From: Paenibacillus_AM sp052180255 | Lineage (GTDB): Bacteria > Bacillota > Bacilli > Paenibacillales > NBRC-103111 | NCBI RefSeq assembly: GCF_052180255.1 | Contig: NZ_CP197466.1 | Span: forward strand, 1,984,001-2,048,000 | DNA: 64,000 nucleotides | Direction: 5' to 3' | In this document: positions 43,534 to 53,800 of the stretch, in pieces | Numbering within the stretch: the stretch's first letter is position 1 | Layout: each line of letters starts with the position of its first letter | Translations under genes and position numbers: made by a program | Notes under the pieces: model-generated | What the model saw: only the letters and a program-made list of their open reading frames with translations | What the model was told of the DNA's origin: nothing | Databases searched by the model: none

Positions 43534-44673
43534 ATGAAAGATAAGTTTGTCATTATAGGGGGCGGAATTGCGGGCCTATCTGCTGCTATTGGGTTACAAG
43601 CCCAAGGCATGAATGTGCAGTTGTACGAAAAAAATGAGGGTCCAAGGCAACCGGTTACAGGAGTTATTCTGGCACCTAATGCACTATGGGCACTTGATCA
43701 GCTTGGGATTGGCGAGCAAGTCCGTAAGTGCGGCAAGGCATTTGATGCGTTTACTATTTATTCAGATAAAGGCAAGCACATATCTTCGCAATCCTTCTCT
43801 TTCCTGCCAGAGCCCATGTTTGCGGTTCATAGGTTGGATTTACTGCGTATCTTGCATGAACAAGTGAAGCCAGGAACGATTGTATGGGATTCAGATTATA
43901 CGGACTTTGAACAAACTTCGGAGGGTGTCACGATACAATTTAAGAATGAATCGAACATTCAAGCTGATTATGCTTTATTTGCTGATGGGGTTGGCTCTCT
44001 TTGTCGAAGTAAATTGCGTCCTTCCCCCCCTGTGCGGGTTGCAAAATATACGTGTTGGCAGGGTGTCACTTCAGCTAAGCAGCCATTTGATAGCCGAATT
44101 GGATTGTCCGAAACATTAGGCACAAAAGGTAGATTTGGTATTTGCCCTCTGGCTAGTGGACAGATTTATTGGTTTGCGTGTCTAAATGGTACGTATACGG
44201 AAAAGCAAATTGAACAATTTGGCGTAAATGAGCTGATGATGCATTTTGGTGATTTTCATGCATTGATTCCTGAGATCATTCAGAACACGCGTCCGAAAGA
44301 TATCGTACATAATGACATTATGGATCTGCCTTCCAAGCACAAATTCGCGTTTGAACACATTTTGCTGCTTGGGGATGCAGCGCATCCAATTACACCGAAC
44401 ATGGGGCAGGGAGCATGTCAGGCGCTTGAAGATGCCGCGGTTCTCATGAATCTGATTAAGGCCCATCCTGATAGGGCGCTTGAGGAGTTGTTCCTCCAAT
44501 TTGAGCAGAAACGCTTAATGAAAATACGGGTGTTGACCAAAATGGCTTGGTCGATCGGCAACTTATCGCAGTGGAGTAATCCGTTATTATGTACAATCCG
44601 AAACTTGGGGATGGAGCTGTCGCCATCATTTTTGTATCGGAAACAGTTCAAGTATATGAGTGATGTGAAGTAG
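43534..44673 (+). CDS. FAD-dependent monooxygenase
   Basis: This 379-residue flavoprotein of the para-hydroxybenzoate hydroxylase group has an N-terminal Rossmann motif (GGGIAGLSAAIGL) and the FAD-ribityl motif GDAAHPITPNMGQGACQALEDA. The substrate domain lies between. Related proteins hydroxylate aromatic compounds or inactivate tetracyclines. No substrate is indicated and it is not part of the tyrosine operon. The ATG has only a weak GTGGG upstream. It is followed by a long stem-loop (44681-44753) and converges on a lipoprotein gene. Confidence 0.88.
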   Translation: MKDKFVIIGGGIAGLSAAIGLQAQGMNVQLYEKNEGPRQPVTGVILAPNALWALDQLGIGEQVRKCGKAFDAFTIYSDKGKHISSQSFSFLPEPMFAVHRLDLLRILHEQVKPGTIVWDSDYTDFEQTSEGVTIQFKNESNIQADYALFADGVGSLCRSKLRPSPPVRVAKYTCWQGVTSAKQPFDSRIGLSETLGTKGRFGICPLASGQIYWFACLNGTYTEKQIEQFGVNELMMHFGDFHALIPEIIQNTRPKDIVHNDIMDLPSKHKFAFEHILLLGDAAHPITPNMGQGACQALEDAAVLMNLIKAHPDRALEELFLQFEQKRLMKIRVLTKMAWSIGNLSQWSNPLLCTIRNLGMELSPSFLYRKQFKYMSDVK

Positions 44674-44680
44674 GCTGGTA

Positions 44681-44753
44681 GGGAGACGGCGAGTTGTCTA
44701 TACCCTTCCAGCGCTGTTGAAATTTTCAGGGCATAGACAACTCTCTGTCTCTT
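44681..44753. repeat. Long inverted repeat between convergent genes
   Basis: Arms 44681-44705 and 44729-44753 (25 bases each) pair with about four mismatches, several of them G:U compatible, around a 23-base loop. Neither side carries a T tract, so it is not a standard intrinsic terminator. It sits exactly between the convergent stop codons. Confidence 0.7.
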
Positions 44754-44775
44754 CAAGCTTTGGGGTAGGATTATG

Positions 44776-45222
44776 CTAGAAGGTTAGTTGTTCCTTTAGT
44801 AATACCTCATTGGTTGAAGCATCTATAATTGTGAGTAACATGATCTTGCCATAGTTGAGAAACCGAATCGGATTTTGTGACCAGAGTCGGAGACCATTAT
44901 TGACAGGATGAATAATGATTTCATCTGTGATCGTTCCTAAACTCAACAGGCTGTTGCCCTCTCCAAGCATGAGACTTGGTCCAAATGGTGAGACATTCTC
45001 AAAAGTGATCTTAACTCCTTCAACCTGAGCAAGGCTGAGATTTAGTAGAAGCTGGATTGAATTCTGATCCGTGCCGTAGAGAATTGATCCCATATTCGTA
45101 CGAATCTGTGAAAGCTGCTTTGTATCAGCCTCTGAAATTACTTTTTTGTTCGAACTACAAGCTGCTGTACTGAGTAAGAGACAAAGTAAAATAATTGAGA
45201 TCCTAATCCACCTTCGATCCAT
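44776..45222 (-). CDS. Putative lipoprotein
   Basis: This 148-residue protein has a lipoprotein signal: basic RRWIR, a hydrophobic stretch and lipobox STAAC with the cysteine near residue 21. The mature part has no recognised domain. TGGAGG lies seven bases before ATG 45222; an upstream in-frame start at 45333 gives an odd N-terminus with no binding site. It is divergent from the ABC exporter and two-component genes by about 270 bases and may be unrelated to them. Confidence 0.8.
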   Translation of the reverse strand: MDRRWIRISIILLCLLLSTAACSSNKKVISEADTKQLSQIRTNMGSILYGTDQNSIQLLLNLSLAQVEGVKITFENVSPFGPSLMLGEGNSLLSLGTITDEIIIHPVNNGLRLWSQNPIRFLNYGKIMLLTIIDASTNEVLLKEQLTF

Positions 45223-45314
45223 CACAAACCTCCATATATGGTAAATATGACTATATTTTACAATTAATAGAATTGTCTCCATCAGGCTAACATGAATTTT
45301 CAATAAGCTAAAGT

Positions 45315-45348
45315 GCCTTTGAAAATTCGACATTTCAAAGGCCTTTTC
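45315..45348 (+). terminator. Terminator-like hairpin upstream of the ABC operon
   Basis: GCCTTTGAAA and TTTCAAAGGC form a perfect 10-bp stem with an eight-base loop, followed by CTTTTCC. No plus-strand gene ends just before it. It may be a transcription block upstream of the ABC operon or an attenuator in its leader. Confidence 0.5.
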
Positions 45349-45490
45349 CTTCCTCCACCCATCTCTTACAAAATTGTCATTTCAAACGTCATCCGAAATT
45401 ATGGTACGATACGAGTGCTTCATCTACAATTGGATATGTTAGGAATAGATCGAAATGAACCTTTTTACATAAAAGAGCGGGAGGTGCCCT

Positions 45491-46171
45491 GTGGAAGTCA
45501 TACGCTTGGACAATGTGGGTAAAGTATTTGGAAAAGGAGACAATGTCGTTACGGCTTTACGAGATATTACACTGTCGATCTCAAAGGGAGAAGTTGTCGC
45601 AATTGTGGGTGCTTCAGGCTCTGGCAAGAGTACGCTGCTGCATATTATGGGTGGATTGGAGACACCGACAACAGGTATTGTTGAAGTTGAAGGAGAACCC
45701 ATTTATGCACTACCTGATGAATCACTAGCCATATTTCGCAGACGGAAGGTTGGATTTATTTTTCAAGCGTATAACTTAGTTCCGATCTTAAATGTAAGAG
45801 AGAACATTGAGTTACCTGTACTGCTGGACCATGAAAAAGTAGATCAGGCTTATTTTCAAGACATTATTACATTACTCGGGATTCAAGATAAGATTCGTGC
45901 TTATCCATCGGACCTTTCAGGGGGTCAACAACAGCGTGTATCGATCGCTCGTGCGCTCATTCATAGACCTTCTTTTATTCTGGCTGATGAGCCAACTGGA
46001 AATTTAGATAGCAAAAAGAGCAGTGAAATTATGGAGTTACTGCGGATCACAGCTAAGCGCTACAATCAAACCTTAGTGATAATTACCCATGATCCGCGGG
46101 TTGCTGAGCAGGCAAATCGGATCATTACGATCGAAGATGGCACGATTAAGTCCGATCTACCCTACAATTAA
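45491..46171 (+). CDS. ABC transporter ATP-binding protein, MacB/LolD type
   Basis: This 226-residue ATPase has Walker A at residues 40-48 (GASGSGKST), a Q-loop, the signature LSGGQQQR, Walker B ending in ILADEP and the H-loop ITHDP. It energises an FtsX-type permease encoded 14 bases downstream. The start is GTG with GGGAGG seven bases upstream. The permease, response regulator and kinase genes follow on the same strand, an arrangement typical of antimicrobial-peptide sensing and resistance modules or of lipoprotein and peptide export. Confidence 0.93.
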   Translation: MEVIRLDNVGKVFGKGDNVVTALRDITLSISKGEVVAIVGASGSGKSTLLHIMGGLETPTTGIVEVEGEPIYALPDESLAIFRRRKVGFIFQAYNLVPILNVRENIELPVLLDHEKVDQAYFQDIITLLGIQDKIRAYPSDLSGGQQQRVSIARALIHRPSFILADEPTGNLDSKKSSEIMELLRITAKRYNQTLVIITHDPRVAEQANRIITIEDGTIKSDLPYN

Positions 46172-46185
46172 AGGGGGGTGATACG

Positions 46186-48615
46186 TTGAATATATATACG
46201 AAATTAACTTTAGATTACTTAAGGCGTAATAAACGGCGAACGACATTCATTCTACTTGGCATCATGCTGTCAGTGGGTCTAATCTCATCCACCAGTACCT
46301 TTTTCGTTAGTTTTAGTCAGCAAATTGTGGAACAGACGAAAAAGGACGCTGGCTCTTATCATTTGATCGTTAAGCATGCGAGTCCTCAAGTGATTGAGCA
46401 TTTAAAAGCGAATGCTTCGATCGAGCAGATTGGACTTGTCCATGAGGAGAAAGTGAAGTTATCGAATGGAAAAATCCTTCAGATCCAGCAGATGGATCAA
46501 AAGGCTTATGAATTAATACCCTTTTCAATTCTAGAGCAGGTTCCAGATGAATCTGGTGGTTTAATGATTGCCAAACGTTCTCTTCCTCTGCTAGGAAAAC
46601 AATTCGTACTTGGAGATAAACTGACTTACCAAACACAAGATAAGCAGCAGCATTCCACACGCATTACGGCTATTTTAGAGAAAAATCCTTTTAACGATTA
46701 TGGTAATCAAAGTGAAACTCTATTCGCTTATCAATTCATGCAGGAAATAAGTGACACAAAGGATATAAGTCTGTATTTAAAAGTGGCAAGTCATGCTAAT
46801 TTTCCAGCTACTTGGGAAAATATCAAGGGCATGGTAGGTGAGAAAAACGTAACTCAGAATTATAGATTCAGCGGGAGTATGAATATAAACTCTGATCTTG
46901 GAAATACAACCTACCTTCAATACTTCCCAATCTTCCTTGTTGTAGTGGTTACATTTGCATTTATATATAGTACCTTTCACATTAGTGTTGCGGAACGTAC
47001 CCGGCATATTGGTCTTCTGCGTGCTGTGGGTGCGACGAAACGTAATATTCGTAGAATGATGCTGATCGAAGTGACACTGCTAAGTGCAATCGGGGTTCCC
47101 TTGGGATTGTTCCTTGGCATATTTGGTTTATGGTTGGTTGTATGGGTATATCGTGCTTGTTTTGTCCTTGCTGAAAACTCCGTTTTTGATATTCAATTTT
47201 ATCTATCACCGACATTTCTGCTGATAAGCACTGTTGTTAGCTTGTTTTCCATTTATATCTCGGCATGGCTACCTGTACGAAAGGCGGTTCGCATCTCACC
47301 GATTGCGGGAATTCAACAAGCATATTCCATGGGTTTGAAATATCGGAGGAGAAAACTTAGTCGACTTTTCGCGAAAATTTTCCGAATAGAAACCATTATA
47401 GCTCTACGCAGTATGTTACGAAATCGCAGACGATTTTTCATGACGATCTTCTCGTTGGGAATGGGTCTGTTCTTGTTGGTTCTGTTTACATGTTTTGTCT
47501 CACTCTTGTCGAGTAATGAGCTCAAACTGCGGGAGAACGGTCCTGATTTTACTTTGCACATAAACGGTAATGACAAGAGAATGATCTGGTCTCTACGTGA
47601 TTTACAACGAATGGAAGATATCCGGGACGTTTATATCCATTATCCAAATGAACAGATGACGGTATTCTTACCTAAAACCCGCGAAACATCGGCTATGGGC
47701 TATTACGGAAATACTGCTACGATCGAAGGTGTTCCTTTTGTCGGGTTCTATAGCAATTGGAATATGCTATCAACTCATAATCAGTTATTTCTTAATCGTT
47801 ATTTATTGGAGGGTAAAGTTCCTTCAGACGAAGGAAGTCAGCAAGAGGGAGTTATTATACTGCTTAATGGGGCAGCAGAGTTTACAAAACTGCACGTTGG
47901 TGATGAAGTTTATTTCCGCCAGAACGATGGTCCATCTCGTAATGCATATGCAGCAAGTGAACTTCATCATGTAAAAGTGCTCGCAATTGCAGAGCGTAAT
48001 ACGAGCGGAAGCAACTCAATTGAGTTGGTTGCAACACCTGGTTTATATCGATCCTTGCTTACAGATACTAGAGACAATATTTCACCCGATCGAATTGATA
48101 TTTATATCAAAGATAAAATATCAGAACAGAAGGTTAATAAACAATTGGAGGAGTTAATAGCCCAAGATCAAGACTCTACGGTTGACAATCAAATTAGGTC
48201 AAATCGCAATATGAAGAAGATGGGTTTAGAGGTTTCTATTTTCCTGTATGGTTTCGTTGTTGTTATACTCATTATAGGAAGCTTAAATATGATGAATACG
48301 ATTGTCATGAATATTCTATTCCGTAGAAAAGAATATGCGACGCTCCGTTCAATTGGATTGTCCTTTAAAAGCTTACAAGCCATGATTGTGAAAGAAGGTA
48401 TTATTTATGGTATTCTAAGTGCAATCTTTGGTGGGATTGGCTCTGGGATACTCCTATTTTTGTTAAATTTGAATTCGTATATGCCTTTATCCTCTATTAT
48501 CGTTATTGTGGTGGTCCTTCCGCTCGTGATGACAGTCGGTATCGGTTATCTGTCTGCCAAAATAGCTTTACGGTCTTTACAAGCCGATCACTTGCTTACG
48601 TTGTTAAAAGATTAA
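46186..48615 (+). CDS. ABC transporter permease with two FtsX domains
   Basis: This 809-residue membrane protein carries an N-terminal transmembrane helix and two copies of the FtsX-type unit. The first unit runs to about residue 360 with the motif HIGLLRAVGATKRNI, and the second near the C-terminus has EYATLRSIGLSFKSL. Large extracytoplasmic loops lie between, and it ends in a hydrophobic cluster. TTG 46186 has AAGGGGGG upstream. It pairs with the ATPase at 45491. Substrates of such exporters include peptides and lipids; the exact one is not shown. Confidence 0.9.
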   Translation: MNIYTKLTLDYLRRNKRRTTFILLGIMLSVGLISSTSTFFVSFSQQIVEQTKKDAGSYHLIVKHASPQVIEHLKANASIEQIGLVHEEKVKLSNGKILQIQQMDQKAYELIPFSILEQVPDESGGLMIAKRSLPLLGKQFVLGDKLTYQTQDKQQHSTRITAILEKNPFNDYGNQSETLFAYQFMQEISDTKDISLYLKVASHANFPATWENIKGMVGEKNVTQNYRFSGSMNINSDLGNTTYLQYFPIFLVVVVTFAFIYSTFHISVAERTRHIGLLRAVGATKRNIRRMMLIEVTLLSAIGVPLGLFLGIFGLWLVVWVYRACFVLAENSVFDIQFYLSPTFLLISTVVSLFSIYISAWLPVRKAVRISPIAGIQQAYSMGLKYRRRKLSRLFAKIFRIETIIALRSMLRNRRRFFMTIFSLGMGLFLLVLFTCFVSLLSSNELKLRENGPDFTLHINGNDKRMIWSLRDLQRMEDIRDVYIHYPNEQMTVFLPKTRETSAMGYYGNTATIEGVPFVGFYSNWNMLSTHNQLFLNRYLLEGKVPSDEGSQQEGVIILLNGAAEFTKLHVGDEVYFRQNDGPSRNAYAASELHHVKVLAIAERNTSGSNSIELVATPGLYRSLLTDTRDNISPDRIDIYIKDKISEQKVNKQLEELIAQDQDSTVDNQIRSNRNMKKMGLEVSIFLYGFVVVILIIGSLNMMNTIVMNILFRRKEYATLRSIGLSFKSLQAMIVKEGIIYGILSAIFGGIGSGILLFLLNLNSYMPLSSIIVIVVVLPLVMTVGIGYLSAKIALRSLQADHLLTLLKD

Positions 48616-48647
48616 GTTAGGGACTTACGAAAGAGGAGGGATTCATA

Positions 48648-49340
48648 ATGACTCACTTGTTATTGCTTGAAGATGACGAATCACTCGTACTGGGGTTAGA
48701 ATTTTCTTTACAGGCTGAAGGATACAAGGTTACACATGTGGGAACGGTTGAAGCGTGCAAGCAAGCACTTGCTACAGATGATTTTGATATGGCAATCCTA
48801 GATGTGACGCTACCCGATGGCAATGGCTATGAGGTATGCTCCTATATTCGCGATTCTTCAGATATGCCGATCATTTTCTTAACGGCGATGGACGATGAGG
48901 TGAACGTCGTACTCGGATTGGATATTGGAGCAGATGATTATTTGACGAAGCCATTTCGTGTTCGGGAGCTGCTCTCGCGTATACGCGCTGTCCTCCGAAG
49001 GAAAATCCAGAAACAAGAGGGAACGCTGCTTAAGAGCGGTAATATCACTTTAGATGTCAATCGTGCTCTATTGAAAAAAGAAGATAAAGAAATTCCGCTA
49101 TCGGCACAAGAATATCGCTTGCTGCTCATTTTTATGAATCATCCTGAAAAAATATTAAGCCGTGACGAAATTTTCGAGAAGCTGATGGAAGAAGGCGGAG
49201 AATTTTTCGAAGATAATACGTTATCGGTTTACATCAAGCGACTGCGTGAGAAGATTGAACGGGATGTATCCAGACCAGATTATATCATTACGCTACGCGG
49301 GCTCGGTTATCGATGGGATCGGCGCGTTATAAGGGAGTAG
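48648..49340 (+). CDS. OmpR-family response regulator
   Basis: This 230-residue two-domain regulator has a receiver with acidic residues D9 and D10, phosphoacceptor D52 (LDVTLPDG) and the lysine in DDYLTKPF. The C-terminal winged-helix domain (about 130-230) ends with YIITLRGLGYRWD. It is followed six bases later by its kinase gene. It probably controls the upstream ABC exporter genes, which is the usual arrangement for this kind of operon. Confidence 0.93.
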   Translation: MTHLLLLEDDESLVLGLEFSLQAEGYKVTHVGTVEACKQALATDDFDMAILDVTLPDGNGYEVCSYIRDSSDMPIIFLTAMDDEVNVVLGLDIGADDYLTKPFRVRELLSRIRAVLRRKIQKQEGTLLKSGNITLDVNRALLKKEDKEIPLSAQEYRLLLIFMNHPEKILSRDEIFEKLMEEGGEFFEDNTLSVYIKRLREKIERDVSRPDYIITLRGLGYRWDRRVIRE

Positions 49341-49345
49341 AGGCG

Positions 49346-50596
49346 ATGAAGATATATGATAATCCGGAAGTTAAGCGCAATACCGGCGTGCTCTTCGTGC
49401 TTGTGGTCATGCTGTGTGCAGCTATGTTTGGTGGACTCTGGAAATTTGAGCAGCAGATCACGAGAAACTACATTAACAATCATGCGGCTATCGTCGGAAG
49501 TATCTTAGGCAAACATCCGAATCTTGAATCGGAGGTAATCCCTCTGATCACGAAAGGCGTAAATGCAGAAGACGAGCAAAAAGGGTTAGAACTGCTTGAA
49601 CAATACGGATATCATAAGCAATTGCCACTTTTCTTCTTTTCTGGTTTGCATGAGATATGGCAGCAGATGCTCATTTATTTGGTGGTCGTGTTTGGTGTGT
49701 TTGTACTAGGGCTATTCTTATTGTTTTGGAAATATAGCGGCGGCATTTATGCCCGAATTCGTGAAGTGACACGTTTTGCTAATCATGTCTTGGAAGGACA
49801 TTATGAGCTGAAATTACCGGAGACAAGTGAAGGGGATTTTTCCAAGCTCACGCATAGTTTTAATCGCATGCGCCTTGCCATTCAGCGTAACATTGAGGAT
49901 TTGGTCACAGAGAAGAAGTTTCTTGTTAATTTAATGTCGGACATTTCACATCAGTTGAAGACACCGCTTGCCTCATTGGTGATGAATCACGATATTTTGG
50001 AAGAACGTGAATTGTCTAAAGCACAGCAGACTATGTTCTTACAAAAGAATCGCCAGCAACTAGAGCGAATGAATTGGTTAATCCAGAGTTTACTTAAGCT
50101 AGCAAAGCTTGATGTGGGTGCTATTGTTTTTCAGAAAAAAAGAAGTTCTTTAAATCAGACGGTCTATGAAAGTATAGATATGTTAAAAGGCATTGCGAAG
50201 CAAAAAAACGTTCGGATTGTCATAGATGCGGAGCAGGAAATCTTCATGGAGCACGATAAGGAATGGATGATGGAAGCGCTGCTGAATATGATCAAGAATG
50301 GAATTGAACATACAGCAAATGATGGGCACGTCTATGTGCAGTTAGAAGAAGGGAAATCCGTATGTAAAATACATATTCGTGATGAGGGAGAGGGCATTTC
50401 ACGCGAAGATTTACCCCATATTTTTAAACGATTCTACAAAGGAAAGAAGAATAAGAAGTCTGGATCCGTGGGGATTGGACTGTCACTTAGCCAGTCGATT
50501 GTTGAGGGTCATCAGGGCTATATTAATGTGAAAAGTGAAGTGGGGAAAGGCACAACCTTTACATTCATTTTTGCCAAGATGAGCCCAAATTTATAA
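49346..50596 (+). CDS. Sensor histidine kinase
   Basis: This 416-residue kinase has two transmembrane segments (about 12-35 and 108-135) enclosing an extracytoplasmic region of roughly 75 residues. The HAMP-like region follows, then the phosphoacceptor H202 in DISHQLKTP and the ATP-binding motifs GNIKNG-like LNMIKNGIEH, DEGEGI and GIGLSLS. ATG 49346 lies six bases after the regulator stop; the longer in-frame start at 49313 overlaps the regulator gene. It partners the response regulator at 48648. Confidence 0.92.
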   Translation: MKIYDNPEVKRNTGVLFVLVVMLCAAMFGGLWKFEQQITRNYINNHAAIVGSILGKHPNLESEVIPLITKGVNAEDEQKGLELLEQYGYHKQLPLFFFSGLHEIWQQMLIYLVVVFGVFVLGLFLLFWKYSGGIYARIREVTRFANHVLEGHYELKLPETSEGDFSKLTHSFNRMRLAIQRNIEDLVTEKKFLVNLMSDISHQLKTPLASLVMNHDILEERELSKAQQTMFLQKNRQQLERMNWLIQSLLKLAKLDVGAIVFQKKRSSLNQTVYESIDMLKGIAKQKNVRIVIDAEQEIFMEHDKEWMMEALLNMIKNGIEHTANDGHVYVQLEEGKSVCKIHIRDEGEGISREDLPHIFKRFYKGKKNKKSGSVGIGLSLSQSIVEGHQGYINVKSEVGKGTTFTFIFAKMSPNL

Positions 50597-50609
50597 TATT
50601 TTCAATTTG

Positions 50610-50640
50610 AAGGGCTACTGTATAGGGTAGTCCTTTTTTC
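50610..50640 (+). terminator. Terminator of the ABC/two-component operon
   Basis: AAGGGCTAC pairs with GTAGTCCTT with one mismatch, followed by six T residues, 14 bases after the kinase stop. Confidence 0.8.
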
Positions 50641-50662
50641 AATTTATGAACAAAATGTAAAT

Positions 50663-50692
50663 CCCATCTGACACTGTGTATGATGAGATGGG
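50663..50692. other. Hairpin in the leader of the fused protease gene
   Basis: CCCATCT and AGATGGG form a 7-bp stem with a smaller inner ACAC/GTGT pairing. It has no T tract and lies about 180 bases upstream of the protease start codon. Its role is unknown. The rest of 50641-50876 shows nothing else I can support. Confidence 0.35.
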
Positions 50693-50876
50693 CATCATTT
50701 TCAAACAAATTATACATGAAATGGTTTTATCAACCTTATTGCATCATGGAATGGAAATTGCATGTTTCATTAGACGGTCAAAAATCCAGGTAAGAGGGGT
50801 GAAGAGTAGCGGGTATTGGGTGATTGTCTAAGAACTGAGTATTCATGGTGTGTAATTAAGAATAATGGGAGGTTCT

Positions 50877-53800
50877 ATGAAAAAGAAATTAATCAGTACC
50901 TTACTAAGTACCGTATTAGTCTTCAGCTCGATGTCAACGGCCTTTGCGGCTTCAAAGCCACTTGATGGTAAAAGGCACATTAAGGCAAAGCCGTTAGTTA
51001 TTCTGATGGACTTTGATGATTACAAAGAGACTGAGTTTAACGGAAAGGAACTGGCTTATTCAACAAAACCCTTCTTTACACTCGATAGCTATGATCCTTC
51101 TTGGTATCAGAACATGATGTTTGGTGAGAATACATACGCATTGATGGGTAAAGAGTATGATACGATGCGTAAATACTATTTGGAACAATCACGAGGACTC
51201 TATGATATAGACGGAGGTGTCCATGGCTGGTATAGAGCTCCGAAACCGATTAAGGTGTATGGAAATAAAAATCAGGATCGTGCGGCTGAACTAGTCATAG
51301 AAGGTATTAAAAAAGCAATGGAAGATCCTGATTTTAATATCGCGGATTATGATGTTGAGGATAAAAATGATTTTGATCATGACGGGGATTATTTTGAACC
51401 GGATGGTGTGATTGACACAGTTATTCTCGTTCATGCAGGTCGTGGGGATGAGTGGGGATCTGGATCTCTTGGCAGAGGCGGTGGGATCTGGCCGTTTAGA
51501 GGGAGGATCTCTTGGTATCAGACAGAATATACGAAGTATATTCCTTTCGAAGTGAAAGACAAGAACAACAAGACGTACCAAATCGAGGATTTTGTTACCG
51601 TGGCACAAGACTCACTTCCGATGCTGATCAACCATGAGTTCGGTCATACATTAGGTTTGCCAGATATTTATGGTTCTGAAAGTTTAGAGCCTGCACGTAA
51701 CTGGTCGATTATGTCCAGTAGTTATCTGGGTAGTATCAATGGAACGAATTCACCGCAGTTGGGTGCGATCGGAAGGGAGATTATACAAGAGAAGCTAGGT
51801 GGAGACTGGGCCAGATCGAAGACCATTAACTTTGATCAAATTGGATCAGCAGGAATGGATGTCACAATTGGTGCTCTAACTTCGAATCCGGAGACAGATT
51901 TGGTTCGCATTGACCTGCCGAAAAAGGTCGAGGTAACAAAGCCTTATAGTGGAGAACATATGTATTACAGCCAGCGAGGTGATAATCTACGAAATTCGAT
52001 GACGACAGACATCGATTTACAGCCTTATGCTGATACTTCTATATTATTAAGTTTTAAGACGATGTTTGATATTGATGATGAGTATGATTTTGCATCAGTT
52101 CTTGTGCGTGATAAAGCTAAGGGTTATGAAGCGAAATGGGAACCACTTGAGGGAAATATTACAACCGATGAAAATCCGAACCAAGAACAAGGTGAAGAAC
52201 TGCGGAACCCTGGGCATGGAATAACGGGAAGCTCACGCAATCCTAATACAGGTGAAATGCAATGGATTGATGCGTACTTCGATCTAAGCGCTTATGCAGG
52301 GAAACAAATTGAATTCAAGTTTAATTTCTATTCCGACACGAATACACCACAAGAAGGAATTTTTATTGATGATATTAAAATTACAAGTAAGCCAAAGACG
52401 GCAGAAACCTTAAAATCAATGCAGCCGCTGTTAATGAAGAAAGCGCTACCACACTTTCCTAGGAAGAATAAGAATATAGAGGAAAGACCCGAAATTGGCG
52501 AACCGAGGCCGGATAATGGCTACCGGGCACAGAGAGATAGAGGACAGGGGGACGAAACACCTATACCGACTTCAACACCATTACCGACACCGCTACCCGA
52601 ACCAACGGTGAGCCCTATACCAACTCCATCTCCATCTGTAACACCTGAGCCTACGTCAATCCCTACACCTTCTGTTACACCGACACCTTCATCAACGCCA
52701 ACGCCAACGCCAACGCCAACGCCAACGCCAACGCCAACGCCAACGCCAACGCCACAACCATCTGCCAGTGCTACACCTACTCCATCACCAACACCTCAGA
52801 CAACAGCTAGTCCATCACCTTCACCTACACCAACACCGCCTGATAAGACTCAGCCCCCTGCATTACCTGCTTCCATTGAAGGGATCAAGTATGTTGCTCC
52901 ACAAACCTCTAACTCCATAATGAGTCCGGAGAAACAAGGAACCCTACAAGAAGAGTCTATCGAGTTCAAATTTAAAGAAAGTATGAAAGCAGGTGAGGAG
53001 TTTAACAAAATTACGTTATCTCTTGAAGATGGAACTGTGATTCCAAGTGTTGCTACATTTTCAACTAACAAATTGCTTGTGCTTAAACCTTTAAAGCCAC
53101 TTGCTCCGAATACAAAATATGTCGTAACCATTCCGATTGGAGCAATCAAGAATGCGGCAGATAAAGTCCTGACGGAAGAAATCAAGTTTGAATTTACTAC
53201 TCCATCACCAGCAGTTGAGAAGGTTGTCTTCTTTGATGATGCAGAGGGCGAGAGAGATCCTTTTACACACAATAAATTTATTCGTTATGATGGGCGCAAA
53301 GTTTCCACTCACTATTATTTACTGGAATGGAGAAATCATGACGGCACGGATCACTCTTTAAGTTCATATAACTTGCACCGTACAATCTCGAAGGGAGCCT
53401 ATGATCCAGGGCTTGTCATTTGGTACATCAATGAGTCGATGGGAACCCGTGATCGATTTGATCAAGACGTCGTGTCACATCCAGGCCGATTAACGGCAGG
53501 GGTAGTGGATGCCGACCAAACACCTTTGGTTAGAAAAACGAAAACCGGAGACATAGACTACACAGGATATTTGTTACACGACTCTGCCTTTAGTTTGCGC
53601 AATGGAACAGAGCTGCTTACCAATCTTGCCAATGGAGATACGGGATATGATAAGAATCTGGACCCACATCCTGTATTTAATGACAAGAATGACTACACGA
53701 ACAAATCTGATCGAAGACAAGGGCTTATCTTAGATCAATATGGACTTAACGTCTATATTACTGGCGAATCGGCTTCTAGAAAATCAGCAACTGTGCATAT

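Noticed and set aside
50641..50876. Possible riboswitch in the leader of the fused protease gene
   Set aside because: The only fold seen is a 7-bp hairpin, and no known riboswitch core sequences were found.
52600..52850. Possible CRISPR-like repeat array
   Set aside because: The repeats are a perfect coding hexamer tract and imperfect Pro/Thr codon runs within one frame, with no spacers.
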